The notes below the pieces were generated by a model, which did no database searches, was not told the DNA's origin, and was given only the letters and a program-made list of their open reading frames with translations. Made by a program: the position numbers and the translations under genes. A stretch of 64,000 bases of DNA. Source: Streptomyces sp. NBC_01351 (GTDB lineage Bacteria; Actinomycetota; Actinomycetes; Streptomycetales; Streptomycetaceae). Location: the NCBI RefSeq assembly GCF_036237315.1, contig NZ_CP108356.1, forward strand, positions 3,344,501 through 3,408,500. The letters run 5' to 3'. Below are positions 35,575 through 44,444 of this stretch, piece by piece (position 1 is the stretch's first letter; the number at the start of each line of letters is the position of its first letter).

Positions 35575-35781
35575 ATGGCGACCACCAAGGAGACGGTGAC
35601 GGGCCAAGGCCCGTGGGAATACGTGACCTACGCTCCGCCCGGGAATCGCTGCTCGGAGTGTCGCCGAGCCATCAAGCCCTTCGACGTCGTCCGCCGAGGG
35701 GCCATGGAGCGGCCCTCTGGCCCTCACGTCGTGCTCTACAGGCACGAGGGCAAGTGCCCCGGTCCGAACGTGGCCGCCTGA
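35575..35781 (+). CDS. Small cysteine-containing hypothetical protein (cargo gene)
   Basis: 68 residues. CSECRRAIKPFDVVRRG supplies a Cys-x2-Cys pair and GKCPGPN another cysteine, suggesting a small metal-binding or redox knuckle. The ATG follows GGGAGGA at ideal spacing. Overlaps the next gene as TGATG. Function unknown; such small genes often accompany XRE regulators in Streptomyces. Confidence 0.65.
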   Translation: MATTKETVTGQGPWEYVTYAPPGNRCSECRRAIKPFDVVRRGAMERPSGPHVVLYRHEGKCPGPNVAA

Positions 35782-35996
35782 TGGACATGGAGACCTGGCG
35801 AGACGGCCGAAGCCGGGCCACCGACGCCACCGAGGCCATACGGGCCGCGCTCGCGGCCCTCGGCGTCGCCGAAGCCGCGTGGAGCGGCGTCCGCCCGTTG
35901 GTCACACAGACCGGCAGGCCTTACGTCGACCTCGGAACGCTCAGGGCCGAAGTGGTGGAGCAACTGGCGGAGGCCCTACGAAGCAAGTGCCACTGA
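35781..35996 (+). CDS. Small helical hypothetical protein (cargo gene)
   Basis: 71 residues, mostly helical (ATEAIRAALAALGVAEAAWS, LRAEVVEQLAEALRSK). Its ATG shares a base with the stop of the previous gene, so the two are coupled. Its own stop codon lies inside the inner end of the right inverted-repeat arm. Function unknown. Confidence 0.65.
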   Translation: MDMETWRDGRSRATDATEAIRAALAALGVAEAAWSGVRPLVTQTGRPYVDLGTLRAEVVEQLAEALRSKCH

Positions 35997-36473
35997 CGGC
36001 CGTCGGACGCCGTCGTCGAGAAGCGCGTAGCGATCTGTCGCGGCTATGACCAGCCACAGACTGCTACAGACGCCGTCGTGGAGGAGCGCGTAGCGATTTG
36101 TGGCGCCTGTCGGGGGCTGGGGTGCTTGTGGTCGCTGTTTGGCGATGGCTGGCAGTCTGCCCGGTTCGGTGAGCGGCCTGGGAGGGCCCGGGCTCGGGCC
36201 CGCCCCCTCGGAAGGGGGTCGGACATCCCTGGCTGGCCCGTCCATCTCTTTTGTCCCCCGGCCCGTTCTTTTGGGGGGTTCCCGGCAGTCCTTGTCTTTC
36301 CGGGGCGGGGCGGTCTGTCAAGGGTGGCCGAAGGCCATCGCGCAGCGACGTGACGACGAAGGAGGAGCGCCCTTGACAGGCCGTCACGACACGGAAGGAC
36401 GATGGGACTGACGGGAAACCCCCAAGCCCTCCCTGATGCCGCCCGGTGAAGGTCCCGCCACACCCCCGACCCC
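35990..36473. repeat. Right ~485-bp inverted-repeat arm
   Basis: Inverted counterpart of 31094-31578. It keeps the CTGTCAAGGG / CCCTTGACAG stem (36315-36324 and 36370-36379) while the hairpin loop has diverged. It also has two 32-bp direct repeats (36008-36039 and 36071-36102). The 603-bp stretch from 35997 to 36599 contains this arm plus a G/C-rich tail and no convincing gene. Confidence 0.85.
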
Positions 36474-36599
36474 GCCGTACAGGACGGCCCCGCCGCTCCC
36501 CACCCCCGAGGGGCGGGTGGGCAAACACGGGCCCGGAGCGGGGCCCGAGGGGGGAGAAGTCCCGCGCGCGCGTGAACCCGTACCCCCACCCCCGCCCCC

Positions 36600-37523
36600 C
36601 TACAAGTAGTCCTCCAACCGCCCTATCCGGTAGCCCTGCTCCTGGATGCGTTGGAGCATGCGGGTCGTCATCTGGACTTCCGTCGAGCCCTTGAGTTCGG
36701 ATGGGCCGCGGAAGTGGGCCAGGATGATGTCGCCCGGTTTGAGGGCGGAGCCGTCCGCGTACTGGAAGTTGTTGATCTGCATCGAGACCCGCCACAGCAG
36801 CAGGGACGAGACTCCGCACTCCGAGGCGGCCCGGAGGGTGTCGTCGTTGTAGTTGCCGAAGGGCGGGCGGAAGAACGGCGGGCGCCGGCCGAAGCGCTTT
36901 TCCAGGCGCTCCTGTTGGCCGCATATCTCGTTCTTCTGCGCCTCGTAGGAGAGGGTCCGCAGGTTCGGGTGGGTCAGGGTGTGGTTGTTTATGGTGCTCG
37001 CGGAGCCGTTGTCGCGGAGCTGCTCGAAGTGGCCGTAGTCCGACGAGGCCACGCTGTCCGTCAGGAACATGCTGATCGGCAGTTTGAGATCGGCCGCCAT
37101 CTTCAGGAACTCGGGGTCCTTCTCGGCGCCGTCGTCGAACGTCAGGAAGACGACCTTGTCGTCCGCCGGGACGGGTATTCGGTCTATCACCGGGACCTTG
37201 CCCGGGGCCGCCTTCGGGATCTCCGGTTTCCGGGCGGGCTTCGGCGCGTACTGGACGGGGGCGGTCAGGCCCCATTTCCTGTACGCCTCGTCCGATGCGG
37301 TGTCCGACGCGGTGTCCGATGCCGCGTGGGAGGACGACGTGCCCGGCGAAGGGGCGGCCGGGCCGGTGCTGGAGCCGGCGCCCTTCGTCCCCTTCGCCGG
37401 GGTCTCCTCCGCCGTCTTGCGGCCCAGCCTCTCGATGGGGTCCACGCTGTCCCCGCACCCCGTCAGGGACAGCGCGAGCGCGCCGGCTGCGAGCGTTCCG
37501 GCTACGAACCGGCGCGCGTGCAT
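36600..37523 (-). CDS. NodB-family polysaccharide deacetylase lipoprotein, paralogue 1
   Basis: 307 residues. Lipoprotein signal ARRFVAGTLAAGALALSLTGC, then a Ser/Ala/Thr-rich linker and a NodB domain. Motif 1 is VVFLTFDDGAEKDPEF (catalytic and metal Asp), motif 2 NNHTLTH (two metal His), motif 3 RPPFGNYND, motif 5 DIILAHF. These enzymes remove N- or O-acetyl groups from cell-wall or extracellular glycans. The ATG overlaps the previous stop as TGATG; a GTG one codon earlier is possible. Tandem paralogue of the next gene. Confidence 0.9.
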   Translation of the reverse strand: MHARRFVAGTLAAGALALSLTGCGDSVDPIERLGRKTAEETPAKGTKGAGSSTGPAAPSPGTSSSHAASDTASDTASDEAYRKWGLTAPVQYAPKPARKPEIPKAAPGKVPVIDRIPVPADDKVVFLTFDDGAEKDPEFLKMAADLKLPISMFLTDSVASSDYGHFEQLRDNGSASTINNHTLTHPNLRTLSYEAQKNEICGQQERLEKRFGRRPPFFRPPFGNYNDDTLRAASECGVSSLLLWRVSMQINNFQYADGSALKPGDIILAHFRGPSELKGSTEVQMTTRMLQRIQEQGYRIGRLEDYL

Positions 37524-38488
37524 CACAAGTAATCCTCCAGCCGAGCCACGGCATATCCCTTGTCCGTGACGGTCTTCATGACCTGACGGATCATGTCAGG
37601 CATCGTCCCCTTCCAATCCTCCTTGCCCCGGAAGTGAGTGAGGATGATGTCGCCGGGGTGCAGATCGCGGTCCCATTCCCGGTAGTCCATCCGGTTCGTG
37701 AACGCCTCGGCGTTCCACAGCGGGACCGCCTTGATGCCGCAGGACTTCGCCGCGCGCAGGGTGTCCTGGTTGTAGTTGCCGTACGGCGGCCGGAAGAGGG
37801 TCGGGCGCTTGCCGAACTCCTTCTGGATGGTGTCCTGCTGGCCGCAGATCTCCTGGCGCTGCTTTTCGTACGACAGGCCGGGCATGTAGCGGTGGTTGAG
37901 CGTGTGGTTGTTGATGGAGACGCCGGCGGCCTGCATCTCCTTGAAGTACCGGTAGTTGTCCTTCACGACGTAGTCGCTGAGGAAGGCCGTGTACGGGATC
38001 TTCAGCTCCTGCATCATCTTCAGGAACTCGGGGTCCTTCTCCGCACCGTCGTCGATGGTCAGGAAGACGACCTTGTCCTCCGTCGGGATGGTGGTGAAGA
38101 CCGGCGGGTACTCCTCCTGGTCCTCCACCTCGAAGCCGTCGCGGGTGGTGATCTCGGGCTTCTCCTTCGGCGCCGCCGGGGCGGTGAGCGGCGGCTTCGT
38201 CAGGCCCCACTTCTTCGCCGCGACGATGCGTGCCTGCTGGGCCGCCTTCAGCCGCTCCGCGTACGTGCCGAGGGCGCCGGCCGCGCCCGCCGCCTCGGCG
38301 CCCTTCGCGGTCTTGGCCTTCTCCGCCTTGTCCGCCTCGCCGGAGTCGCCGGAGCCGCCGGAGCCGCATGCCGTCCCGAGGGCGGCGACGAGCAGGGCGG
38401 CCAGTGCCACCCGGAACCGGCCGTGCGGGATCGCCGCGCGCCGGTGACCGTGTTGCGTCTTATCTTCCTTTTGTCCGACTAGCTGCAT
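37523..38488 (-). CDS. NodB-family polysaccharide deacetylase lipoprotein, paralogue 2
   Basis: 321 residues. Signal with lipobox-like LVAALGTAC, a charged Ala/Lys/Glu linker, then NodB motifs VVFLTIDDGAEKDPEFLK, NNHTLNH, RPPYGNYNQDTLRAAK and GDIILTHF. Extensive shared sequence with paralogue 1 shows tandem duplication. No strong ribosome-binding site is seen before the ATG. It is divergent from the methyltransferase-like gene. Confidence 0.9.
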   Translation of the reverse strand: MQLVGQKEDKTQHGHRRAAIPHGRFRVALAALLVAALGTACGSGGSGDSGEADKAEKAKTAKGAEAAGAAGALGTYAERLKAAQQARIVAAKKWGLTKPPLTAPAAPKEKPEITTRDGFEVEDQEEYPPVFTTIPTEDKVVFLTIDDGAEKDPEFLKMMQELKIPYTAFLSDYVVKDNYRYFKEMQAAGVSINNHTLNHRYMPGLSYEKQRQEICGQQDTIQKEFGKRPTLFRPPYGNYNQDTLRAAKSCGIKAVPLWNAEAFTNRMDYREWDRDLHPGDIILTHFRGKEDWKGTMPDMIRQVMKTVTDKGYAVARLEDYL

Positions 38489-38618
38489 AGCTGCGCATAC
38501 TGGCACCCGGCACCCGGTCTCCCCGGAAGACACCGCGACGCGGCCGCGCACCTTCCTCCGAGTGGCCCACACCGGCCCACACCCGTCGTCGCCGACACCC
38601 GTCGCCGACAATGGGGAC

Positions 38619-39815
38619 GTGACCCCCGAAGACTTCGCCGCGCTCCTCACCCCCGAGGGCCGCGCCCTCCTCGACTCGCTCCGCGACTACGACCCCGCCC
38701 AGGAGCTGGCCGTGGCCACCCGGCTGCGCCGCGAGCACCCCGCCGGGCTGGTATCCGCCGCGCTCGGGCAGGCCCGGCTGCGGCAGCGCGCGGTGGCGAA
38801 GTTCGGCGCGGAGGACGCCTTCCGGATGTACTTCACCTCCGGCGGCGGCGAGATGGCCACCCGCGCCTCCGTGGCCTCGTACCGCGCCCGGCGCCTCGCG
38901 GACCTCGGCGTGCGCAGCGTCGCCGACCTGTGCTGCGGCATCGGCGGCGACGCGCTCGCCCTGGCGCGGCTCGGCATCCGGGTGCTCGCGGTGGACCGCG
39001 ACCCGCTGACCTGCGCCGTCGCGCGGGCCAACGCCGAGGTGCTGGGGCTGGCGGACCTGATCGAGGTGCGGGAGGCGGACGTGACGGAGGTGGACGCGAG
39101 CGACTACGACGCCGTGTTCATCGACCCCGCCCGACGCGGGGGGCGCGGGCGGGTCTTCGACCCGGAGTCCTACTCGCCGCCGCTGTCCTGGGCCGTCGCC
39201 ACCGCCCGTACGGCCAAGTACGCCGCCATCAAGATCGCCCCCGGGATCCCGCACGAGGCCGTGCCCGAGGAGGCCGAGGCCGAGTGGATCTCCGACCAGG
39301 GGGACGTGAAGGAAGCCGTGCTCTGGTTCGGGACCGCGCCCGGTACGGTGCGCGCCACGCTGCTGCCCGGACCGCGCGGGCTGCACACCGCCGATCCGCT
39401 GCCCGATCCCGAGGCGGGGCCGGTGGGCCGGTGGCTCTACGAACCCGACGGCGCCGTCATCCGGGCCCACCTCGTCGCGGAGGTCGCCGAGCAGCTGGAC
39501 GGCCGGCTCATCGACCCGACCATCGCCTACGTCACCGCGGACGAGCTGCGCGCGACGCCGTACGCGACCGCGTACGAGATCACCGACGTGCTGCCCTTCG
39601 GCCTGAAGAAGCTGAAGGCTCTGCTGCGCGAGCGCGGGGTCGGCATCCTGACCGTGAAGAAGCGCGGCTCGGCGATCGAGCCCGAGGAGCTGCGCAAGAA
39701 GGTCAAGCCGCAGGGGCCGAACTCGGCGACGGTGTTCCTGACCCGGGTGGCGGGCGCCCCCTCGATGCTGATCGGCAGGCCGGCGGTGCCGCCCCCGGCG
39801 AATCCCGTACGGTGA
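38619..39815 (+). CDS. THUMP-like / class I SAM-dependent methyltransferase-fold protein
   Basis: 398 residues. An N-terminal helical domain precedes a Rossmann-type SAM fold: VADLCCGIGGDALALARLGI (motif I), AVDRDPLTCAVARAN, and FIDPARRGGRGRVFD in place of the usual DPPY. The C-terminal ~130 residues (FGLKKLKALLRERGVGILTV, KVKPQGPNSATVFLTRV) match the actinobacterial THUMP-like family. The substrate is probably RNA (inference). The GTG at VTPEDF is chosen as start. Confidence 0.82.
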   Translation: MTPEDFAALLTPEGRALLDSLRDYDPAQELAVATRLRREHPAGLVSAALGQARLRQRAVAKFGAEDAFRMYFTSGGGEMATRASVASYRARRLADLGVRSVADLCCGIGGDALALARLGIRVLAVDRDPLTCAVARANAEVLGLADLIEVREADVTEVDASDYDAVFIDPARRGGRGRVFDPESYSPPLSWAVATARTAKYAAIKIAPGIPHEAVPEEAEAEWISDQGDVKEAVLWFGTAPGTVRATLLPGPRGLHTADPLPDPEAGPVGRWLYEPDGAVIRAHLVAEVAEQLDGRLIDPTIAYVTADELRATPYATAYEITDVLPFGLKKLKALLRERGVGILTVKKRGSAIEPEELRKKVKPQGPNSATVFLTRVAGAPSMLIGRPAVPPPANPVR

Positions 39816-39818
39816 CCG

Positions 39819-39869
39819 GCCGGCCGGGAGTCCCGGTCGGCCGGGAGTCCCGGTCGGCCGGGAGCCCCG
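39819..39869. repeat. 17-bp tandem repeat, three copies
   Basis: Unit GTCGGCCGGGAGTCCCG, repeated three times with one or two differences per copy, immediately after the methyltransferase-like gene. Each unit can fold on itself; it may act as a terminator. Confidence 0.7.
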
Positions 39870-39985
39870 ATCGGCGCCGCCACGCCGTGCCCCCGTGAGC
39901 CTCAGGGCGAGTGTCAGACCCCTGTCCTAGCCTCGGTCGTGGGACTCGTACCGCACACGCACACCGTCACCGGAAGGCAGCCGCC

Positions 39986-40393
39986 ATGGCCTCGGCACCG
40001 CAGAAGATCACCACGTTTCTGATGTTCGAGGGCAGGGCCGAGGAAGCGCTGACCTTCTACATCTCGCTGTTCGACGACGCCGAGGTCATCGACATCAGCC
40101 GCTACGACGCCGAGGGCCCGGGCGAGGCGGGCACGGTGAAGCTGGCGACGTTCTCGCTCGCCGGGCAGCAGTTCAAGTGCATCGACAGTTACGTCACGCA
40201 CGAGTTCGGCTTCACCCCTGCCGTGTCGCTCTTCGTGGAGTGCGAGAGCGCGGCCGAGCTCGACCGCCTCTACGGGGCCCTCGCCGAGCAGGGCAAGGAG
40301 CTGATGCCGGTGGGGTCGTACGGCTTCAGCGAGCGCTTCGGCTGGGTGAACGACCGCTTCGGCGTCTCCTGGCAGCTGAACCTGGCGTCGTAG
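39986..40393 (+). CDS. VOC-superfamily protein (PhnB-like)
   Basis: 135 residues, vicinal-oxygen-chelate fold of the PhnB/3-demethylubiquinone-like type: ITTFLMFEGRAEEALTFYIS, QFKCIDSYVTHEFGFTPAVS, FGWVNDRFGVSWQLNL. The typical metal His/Glu ligands of glyoxalases are not obvious, so activity is uncertain. The ATG follows GGAAGG. Confidence 0.88.
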   Translation: MASAPQKITTFLMFEGRAEEALTFYISLFDDAEVIDISRYDAEGPGEAGTVKLATFSLAGQQFKCIDSYVTHEFGFTPAVSLFVECESAAELDRLYGALAEQGKELMPVGSYGFSERFGWVNDRFGVSWQLNLAS

Positions 40394-40420
40394 GGGCCGG
40401 GGCGGGCCGGGGCCGGGGGC

Positions 40421-41032
40421 CTAGCCGCGGAAGGCGCGTACCGCCCAGCGGTAGTGGGTGACCGCCTTGGCGAGGCCCAACAGGCCCGTGAGCCACAGGA
40501 TCTGACCGATGCCCATGGTGTACGCGACCTCGCCGTACGTCGGCCCGCCAGGGCGGGTCGAAGCCGCGGCGGCAAAGGTCGCCCACAGCCCGATCGCGCC
40601 CAGCGCGAACGAGGTCAGCAGCCAGATCAGGCTCAGCACGGGCTCCCGGAGCCGGGCGTCGGCGACCGGGTCCCGGTCCGACTCCGCCCAGGCGTACAGC
40701 AGTCGGCGCACCTGCCGGTCCCGCTTGGCACCCCGGGCGAACCAGAACGCGGCCGGGATCAGCACGCCCGCGCCGAGCAGGGCGAGGATGAGGCCGTAGA
40801 CGTACGAGAAGAAGTGGCGCTCCTCGAAGGCCATCCAGGCCATGCCGACGAAGGACCAGCCGAGCACGAAGACGGCCGCGACGGCCCACAGGAGCAGCAG
40901 CCGGCCGATCCCCAGGTTGCACCGGCTCAGGTAGCTCAGGAACCGTGCGCGGTCGGCGCGTACGACGGCATCGTCGAGCCGGGCACGCACGTGCAGGGGC
41001 GGAGGCAGGGGCGGCAGGTCACTGCTAGGCAT
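40421..41032 (-). CDS. Four-TM hypothetical membrane protein
   Basis: 203 residues with four hydrophobic helices (LLLLWAVAAVFVLGWSFVGM, YVYGLILALLGAGVLIPAAF, LIWLLTSFALGAIGLWATFA, QILWLTGLLGLAKA) and a cytoplasmic basic loop RGAKRDRQVRRLLY. Family unknown. An ATG four codons earlier (MVIAMPSS) is an alternative start. Confidence 0.7.
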   Translation of the reverse strand: MPSSDLPPLPPPLHVRARLDDAVVRADRARFLSYLSRCNLGIGRLLLLWAVAAVFVLGWSFVGMAWMAFEERHFFSYVYGLILALLGAGVLIPAAFWFARGAKRDRQVRRLLYAWAESDRDPVADARLREPVLSLIWLLTSFALGAIGLWATFAAAASTRPGGPTYGEVAYTMGIGQILWLTGLLGLAKAVTHYRWAVRAFRG

Positions 41033-41064
41033 GGCGATGACCATATCCGCACGTCCCGACTCCC

Positions 41065-41334
41065 CTACGGCGTGGTCTCCACCGACTCGAAGCGCCAGCG
41101 GTGCACGGCCCTGATAATCAAGTCGGCAGCGGGCTCCGGCAGTTCGGGGAGCTCCGCCGCCACGCCCTCGGGCGCCTCCCACCAGGTGATGACGAGCACC
41201 CGGTCCTGCGGGGCCCGGAACACCTCACGGCGCACCGGCTCCCGCGCGAGGACCTGGGCGCGGGCCCACTCCAGCAGCTCGTTGCCCCGCCCGTCGGCGG
41301 CCCGGGCCTCCCACATCAGCGCGACGGTGCTCAC
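41065..41334 (-). CDS. Small conserved protein coupled to tsaD
   Basis: 89 residues, soluble. The pattern [40 protein letters not shown] fits a small ferredoxin-like or ABM-type alpha-beta barrel. The GTG start overlaps the tsaD stop as GTGA, so it is the last gene of the tsaB-rimI-tsaD operon. Function unknown; the tight coupling suggests a link to t6A synthesis or simply operon economy. Confidence 0.72.
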   Translation of the reverse strand: MSTVALMWEARAADGRGNELLEWARAQVLAREPVRREVFRAPQDRVLVITWWEAPEGVAAELPELPEPAADLIIRAVHRWRFESVETTP

Positions 41335-42470
41335 GAGTACAGGTTGTCCTTGCTCAGCTCGTGCACGTGATCGTGGTCGTGAGAGTGGCCGTGACCGTGC
41401 TCCTGATCGTGGTCGTGGTCCTGCCCCTTGCCCGGCACGTGCGGGTCCGTCACCGGCAGCGAGGAGTCCGCCGACAGGTCCCAGTCGGAGGCCGGGCGGT
41501 TCCGCTTGACCATCTCCGCGCCCAGCGCCGCGACCATCGCGCCGTTGTCCGTGCACAGCTTCGGCCGCGGCACCCGCAGGATGATCCCCGCGTCGTCGCA
41601 ACGCTCCTGCGCCAGCGAGCGGAGCCGGGAGTTGGCGGCCACGCCGCCGCCGATCATCAGGTGGTCGACGCCCTCGTCCTTGCAGGCCCGGATCGCCTTG
41701 CGCGTCAGCACGTCCACCACGGCCTCCTGGAAGGACGCCGCGACATCGCGCACCGGGACCTCCTCGCCCGCCTTCCGCTTCGCCTCGATCCAGCGGGCCA
41801 CGGAGGTCTTCAGCCCGGAGAACGAGAAGTCGTACGCCGCGTCGCGCGGCCCCGTCAGCCCGCGCGGGAAGTGGATCGCCTTCGGGTCGCCCTCGCGCGC
41901 GAGCCGGTCGATGACCGGACCGCCGGGGAAGCCCAGCTGCAGCACGCGGGCGATCTTGTCGAAGGCCTCTCCCGCGGCGTCGTCGATGGTCGCGCCGAGG
42001 GGCCGTACGTCGGAGGTGATGTCGGGGGCTAGCAGCAGCGAGGAGTGCCCGCCGGAGACCAGCAGGGCCATGGTCGGCTCCGGCAGCGGCCCGTGCTCCA
42101 GCTGGTCCACGCAGATGTGCGAGGCGAGGTGGTTGACCCCGTAGAGCGGCTTGCCCAGCGCGTACGCGTACGCCTTGGCCGCCGAGACGCCCACCAGCAG
42201 CGCTCCGGCCAGGCCGGGACCGGCCGTGACCGCGATGCCGTCGAGGTCGCGGGCGCTGACGCCGGCCTCCTTCAGGGCGCGCTCGATGGTGGGGACCATC
42301 GCCTCCAGGTGGGCGCGGGAGGCCACCTCGGGCACGACGCCGCCGAAGCGGGCGTGCTCGTCGACGCTCGACGCGATCGCGTCCGCGAGCAGGGTGGTGC
42401 CGCGGACGACGCCGACGCCGGTCTCGTCGCAGGAGGTCTCGATGCCGAGGACGAGCGGTTCGTCAGCCAT
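41331..42470 (-). CDS. tsaD: tRNA t6A synthesis protein TsaD with His-rich tail
   Basis: Transfers the threonylcarbamoyl group to A37 of ANN-decoding tRNAs, with TsaB and TsaE. 379 residues: ASKHA-type ATPase fold with [16 protein letters not shown], metal-binding [12 protein letters not shown], and [20 protein letters not shown]. The last ~35 residues ([20 protein letters not shown]) are an unusual His/Asp metal-binding tail. The ATG overlaps the rimI stop region. Confidence 0.95.
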   Translation of the reverse strand: MADEPLVLGIETSCDETGVGVVRGTTLLADAIASSVDEHARFGGVVPEVASRAHLEAMVPTIERALKEAGVSARDLDGIAVTAGPGLAGALLVGVSAAKAYAYALGKPLYGVNHLASHICVDQLEHGPLPEPTMALLVSGGHSSLLLAPDITSDVRPLGATIDDAAGEAFDKIARVLQLGFPGGPVIDRLAREGDPKAIHFPRGLTGPRDAAYDFSFSGLKTSVARWIEAKRKAGEEVPVRDVAASFQEAVVDVLTRKAIRACKDEGVDHLMIGGGVAANSRLRSLAQERCDDAGIILRVPRPKLCTDNGAMVAALGAEMVKRNRPASDWDLSADSSLPVTDPHVPGKGQDHDHDQEHGHGHSHDHDHVHELSKDNLYS

Positions 42471-42996
42471 TGCTCTCACTGCTCTCAGTGTGTTCCGTGT
42501 GTTCGGTTCGCGCTTGTGCGGGATCGGTCAGTCGCATGACGACCGCGTCGACGTTGCCGGGCTGGTAGTAGCCGCGCCGGAAGCCGATGGGCTCGAAGCC
42601 GAAGCGCTCGTAGAGCTTCTGGGCGCGGGTGTTGTCCACCCGTACCTCCAGCAGCACCTCGGCGCACTCGAAGGCCGAGGCGGCGCGCAGCAGCTCGGTG
42701 AGGAGCCGGGCGCCGAGCCCGGTCCCCCACTGGTCGCGGGCGACGGCGATGGTCTGTACGTCGGCCAGGTCGCCGGAGGAGGCCAGTCCGGCATAGCCGG
42801 CGAGCCGACCGGTCGCAGGGTCCTCGGCGACGAAGTAGCGGCGCGTGGACTGCGGGCCGCGTGCGTGGGCGAGCTCGGACCAGAACATGCCGGCGGACCA
42901 GGCGTCCTCCGGGAACAGCTCGTGCTCCAGCTCCAGCACGGGCCCGATGTCCCACCAGCGCATCTCGCGCACGGTGTGGGGGGTCGCCGGGGTCAC
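42463..42996 (-). CDS. rimI: Ribosomal-protein-alanine N-acetyltransferase-type GNAT protein
   Basis: 177 residues, GNAT fold: [20 protein letters not shown] is the acetyl-CoA binding motif, then [14 protein letters not shown] [20 protein letters not shown] and MRLTDPAQ. RimI acetylates the N-terminus of S18 or other proteins. GTG start overlaps the tsaB stop as GTGA. The Glu/His/Thr/Ser tail ([14 protein letters not shown]) is low complexity. Confidence 0.92.
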   Translation of the reverse strand: MTPATPHTVREMRWWDIGPVLELEHELFPEDAWSAGMFWSELAHARGPQSTRRYFVAEDPATGRLAGYAGLASSGDLADVQTIAVARDQWGTGLGARLLTELLRAASAFECAEVLLEVRVDNTRAQKLYERFGFEPIGFRRGYYQPGNVDAVVMRLTDPAQARTEHTEHTESSESNG

Positions 42997-43670
42997 TGCG
43001 GGGTGACCACCTTGTAGTTCTTCGGCACCTGGGCGTCGGGCCGGCGCAGGTAGAGCGGGGTCGGAGGCAGGCCGCCGCTGTTTTCGAACGCCGCACCCGC
43101 CGCCAGCCGTTCCACCGCCAGCGAGGCCAGCGCGCCGGCCGACTGGTGCTCGGGCTGCCGTGCGTCGGTGAAGACGTCCGGGTACAGCAGCGCGCCCTGG
43201 CCCACCGCGGGCATCCCGGCGACCCGCTCGGCGATGTCGGCCGGGCGGTCCACCGCCGGCTCTCCGACGCGCGTGCGCGGGTCCTCGTAGCGCGCCCAGT
43301 AGACCTCCTTGCGCCGTGCGTCGGTGGCGACGACGAAGGGGCCCTCGATCCCGGCGGCCCCGGCCGCGTGGGCGAGTCCGTCGAGGGTGCACAGGCCGTA
43401 CACGGGCACGCCCAGGACGGCCGCGAAGGTGGAGGCGGTGACGAGGCCGACGCGCAGACCGGTGTAGGGGCCCGGGCCGACGCCGACGACGATCCCGGTG
43501 ACGGCGTCGAGCTTCACCCCGGCCTCGGCGAGCACCTTGTCCACGGAGGGCAGCAGCAGCTCCCCGTGGCGGCGGGCGTCGACCTGGTTCGACTCGGCGA
43601 GGACGGACTCGCCGTCGTGCAGGGCGACGGTGACGGCGGGCGTGGCGGTATCTACAGCGAGCAAGAGCAC
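42993..43670 (-). CDS. tsaB: TsaB, t6A scaffold protein
   Basis: 225 residues, inactive ASKHA-fold paralogue of TsaD that forms the TsaB-TsaD heterodimer. LLLAVDTATPAVTVALHD at the N-terminus and GVGPGPYTGLRVGLVTASTF are typical. First gene of the operon tsaB-rimI-tsaD plus the small ORF. GTG start. Confidence 0.94.
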   Translation of the reverse strand: MLLLAVDTATPAVTVALHDGESVLAESNQVDARRHGELLLPSVDKVLAEAGVKLDAVTGIVVGVGPGPYTGLRVGLVTASTFAAVLGVPVYGLCTLDGLAHAAGAAGIEGPFVVATDARRKEVYWARYEDPRTRVGEPAVDRPADIAERVAGMPAVGQGALLYPDVFTDARQPEHQSAGALASLAVERLAAGAAFENSGGLPPTPLYLRRPDAQVPKNYKVVTPQ

Positions 43671-43760
43671 GCGAACAGCCTACGACTCCTGGGGCCGCGC
43701 CCCTTGCGGCCGGTCGAACGACGGCCCGGCTGCTACCTTTCGACCCAGGTGTGGACCATG

Positions 43761-43796
43761 TGTCGGTCCAGTGTTCGGTCCAGATGTTCGGTCCAG
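43761..43796 (+). promoter_or_regulatory. Three direct repeats upstream of the YkuD-like gene
   Basis: TGTCGGTCCAG, TGTTCGGTCCAG and TGTTCGGTCCAG at 11-13-bp steps, about one helical turn each, ending 31 bp before the start codon. They would place bound proteins on one face of the helix, so this is a candidate operator. Confidence 0.5.
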
Positions 43797-43827
43797 GTGA
43801 CCGGTCAGGTCGGAGAGGTGGAGCAAG

Positions 43828-44385
43828 GTGGCACGCAGCAGCTCGGGAATCGTGGCCGGGCTCACCGCCGCGGCGCTCGCCGCCGTCGGGTTCCTCGGCT
43901 ACCAGGCCTCCGCGTCGGCTCCCGAGCGCCCTCCGAAGGCGGCCGCGCAGGATCCCGCCCCCGCCCCGAGCCAGTCCTCCGCGAAGCAGGACCCGGCGAA
44001 GCCGGTGCCCGTGCCCGAGGGCTCCGGGACCGGTACGCGCGTCGTGTACTCGATCGGCCAGAAGCGGGTGTGGCTGGTGGGAGCGGCCGGGCAGGAGCCG
44101 AAGTCGTTCTCGGTGATGCCGAGCACGGTGCACCCGAAGCCGGGCAGCTACCTGGTCGGCTCGCGCTCGGGCTCGGTGACCGGTTCGGACGGGGTGCCGA
44201 TCGAGCACGTCGTGCGGTTCGCCAGCGCGGAGGGCGTGGCGGTCGGTTTCAGCGCCCGTGTGGACGGCGCGACGCCGGAGCCCGACCCGAACAAGAAGAC
44301 CGGCGGCATCCGCATGGCGCGCGCCGACGGCGACGCGATGTGGGCCTTCGCGACGATCAGCTCGAAGGTCGTCGTCGTCCCTTAG
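43828..44385 (+). CDS. Exported YkuD/L,D-transpeptidase-like protein lacking the catalytic Cys
   Basis: 185 residues. An N-terminal signal or anchor (SGIVAAGLT-like hydrophobic stretch around residues 6-30) and a Pro/Ala/Lys linker precede a C-terminal domain. VVYSIGQKRVWLV opens it, SYLVGSRSGSVTGSDGVPIE is in the middle, and KTGGIRMARADGDAMWAFA near the end mirrors the L,D-transpeptidase SHGCIRM motif. The catalytic cysteine is glycine (GGIRM) and the usual HG motif is absent, so it should not crosslink. It may bind peptidoglycan. GTG start. Confidence 0.7.
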   Translation: MARSSSGIVAGLTAAALAAVGFLGYQASASAPERPPKAAAQDPAPAPSQSSAKQDPAKPVPVPEGSGTGTRVVYSIGQKRVWLVGAAGQEPKSFSVMPSTVHPKPGSYLVGSRSGSVTGSDGVPIEHVVRFASAEGVAVGFSARVDGATPEPDPNKKTGGIRMARADGDAMWAFATISSKVVVVP

Positions 44386-44444
44386 CCCCGAACCGGGTCC
44401 GTACCCGACGGCCAGCAGCCGACGGCTTCACCCGTACGTGCGAC

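Noticed and set aside
36078..36353. Matching open frame in the right arm
   Set aside because: Same reason as the left arm: it is the repeat read in frame, with no codon-level conservation in the middle and no good ribosome-binding site.
31094..36473. Integrated AICE-type conjugative element
   Set aside because: No integrase, excisionase, replication initiator, TraB-type FtsK-like protein or tRNA attachment site is present.
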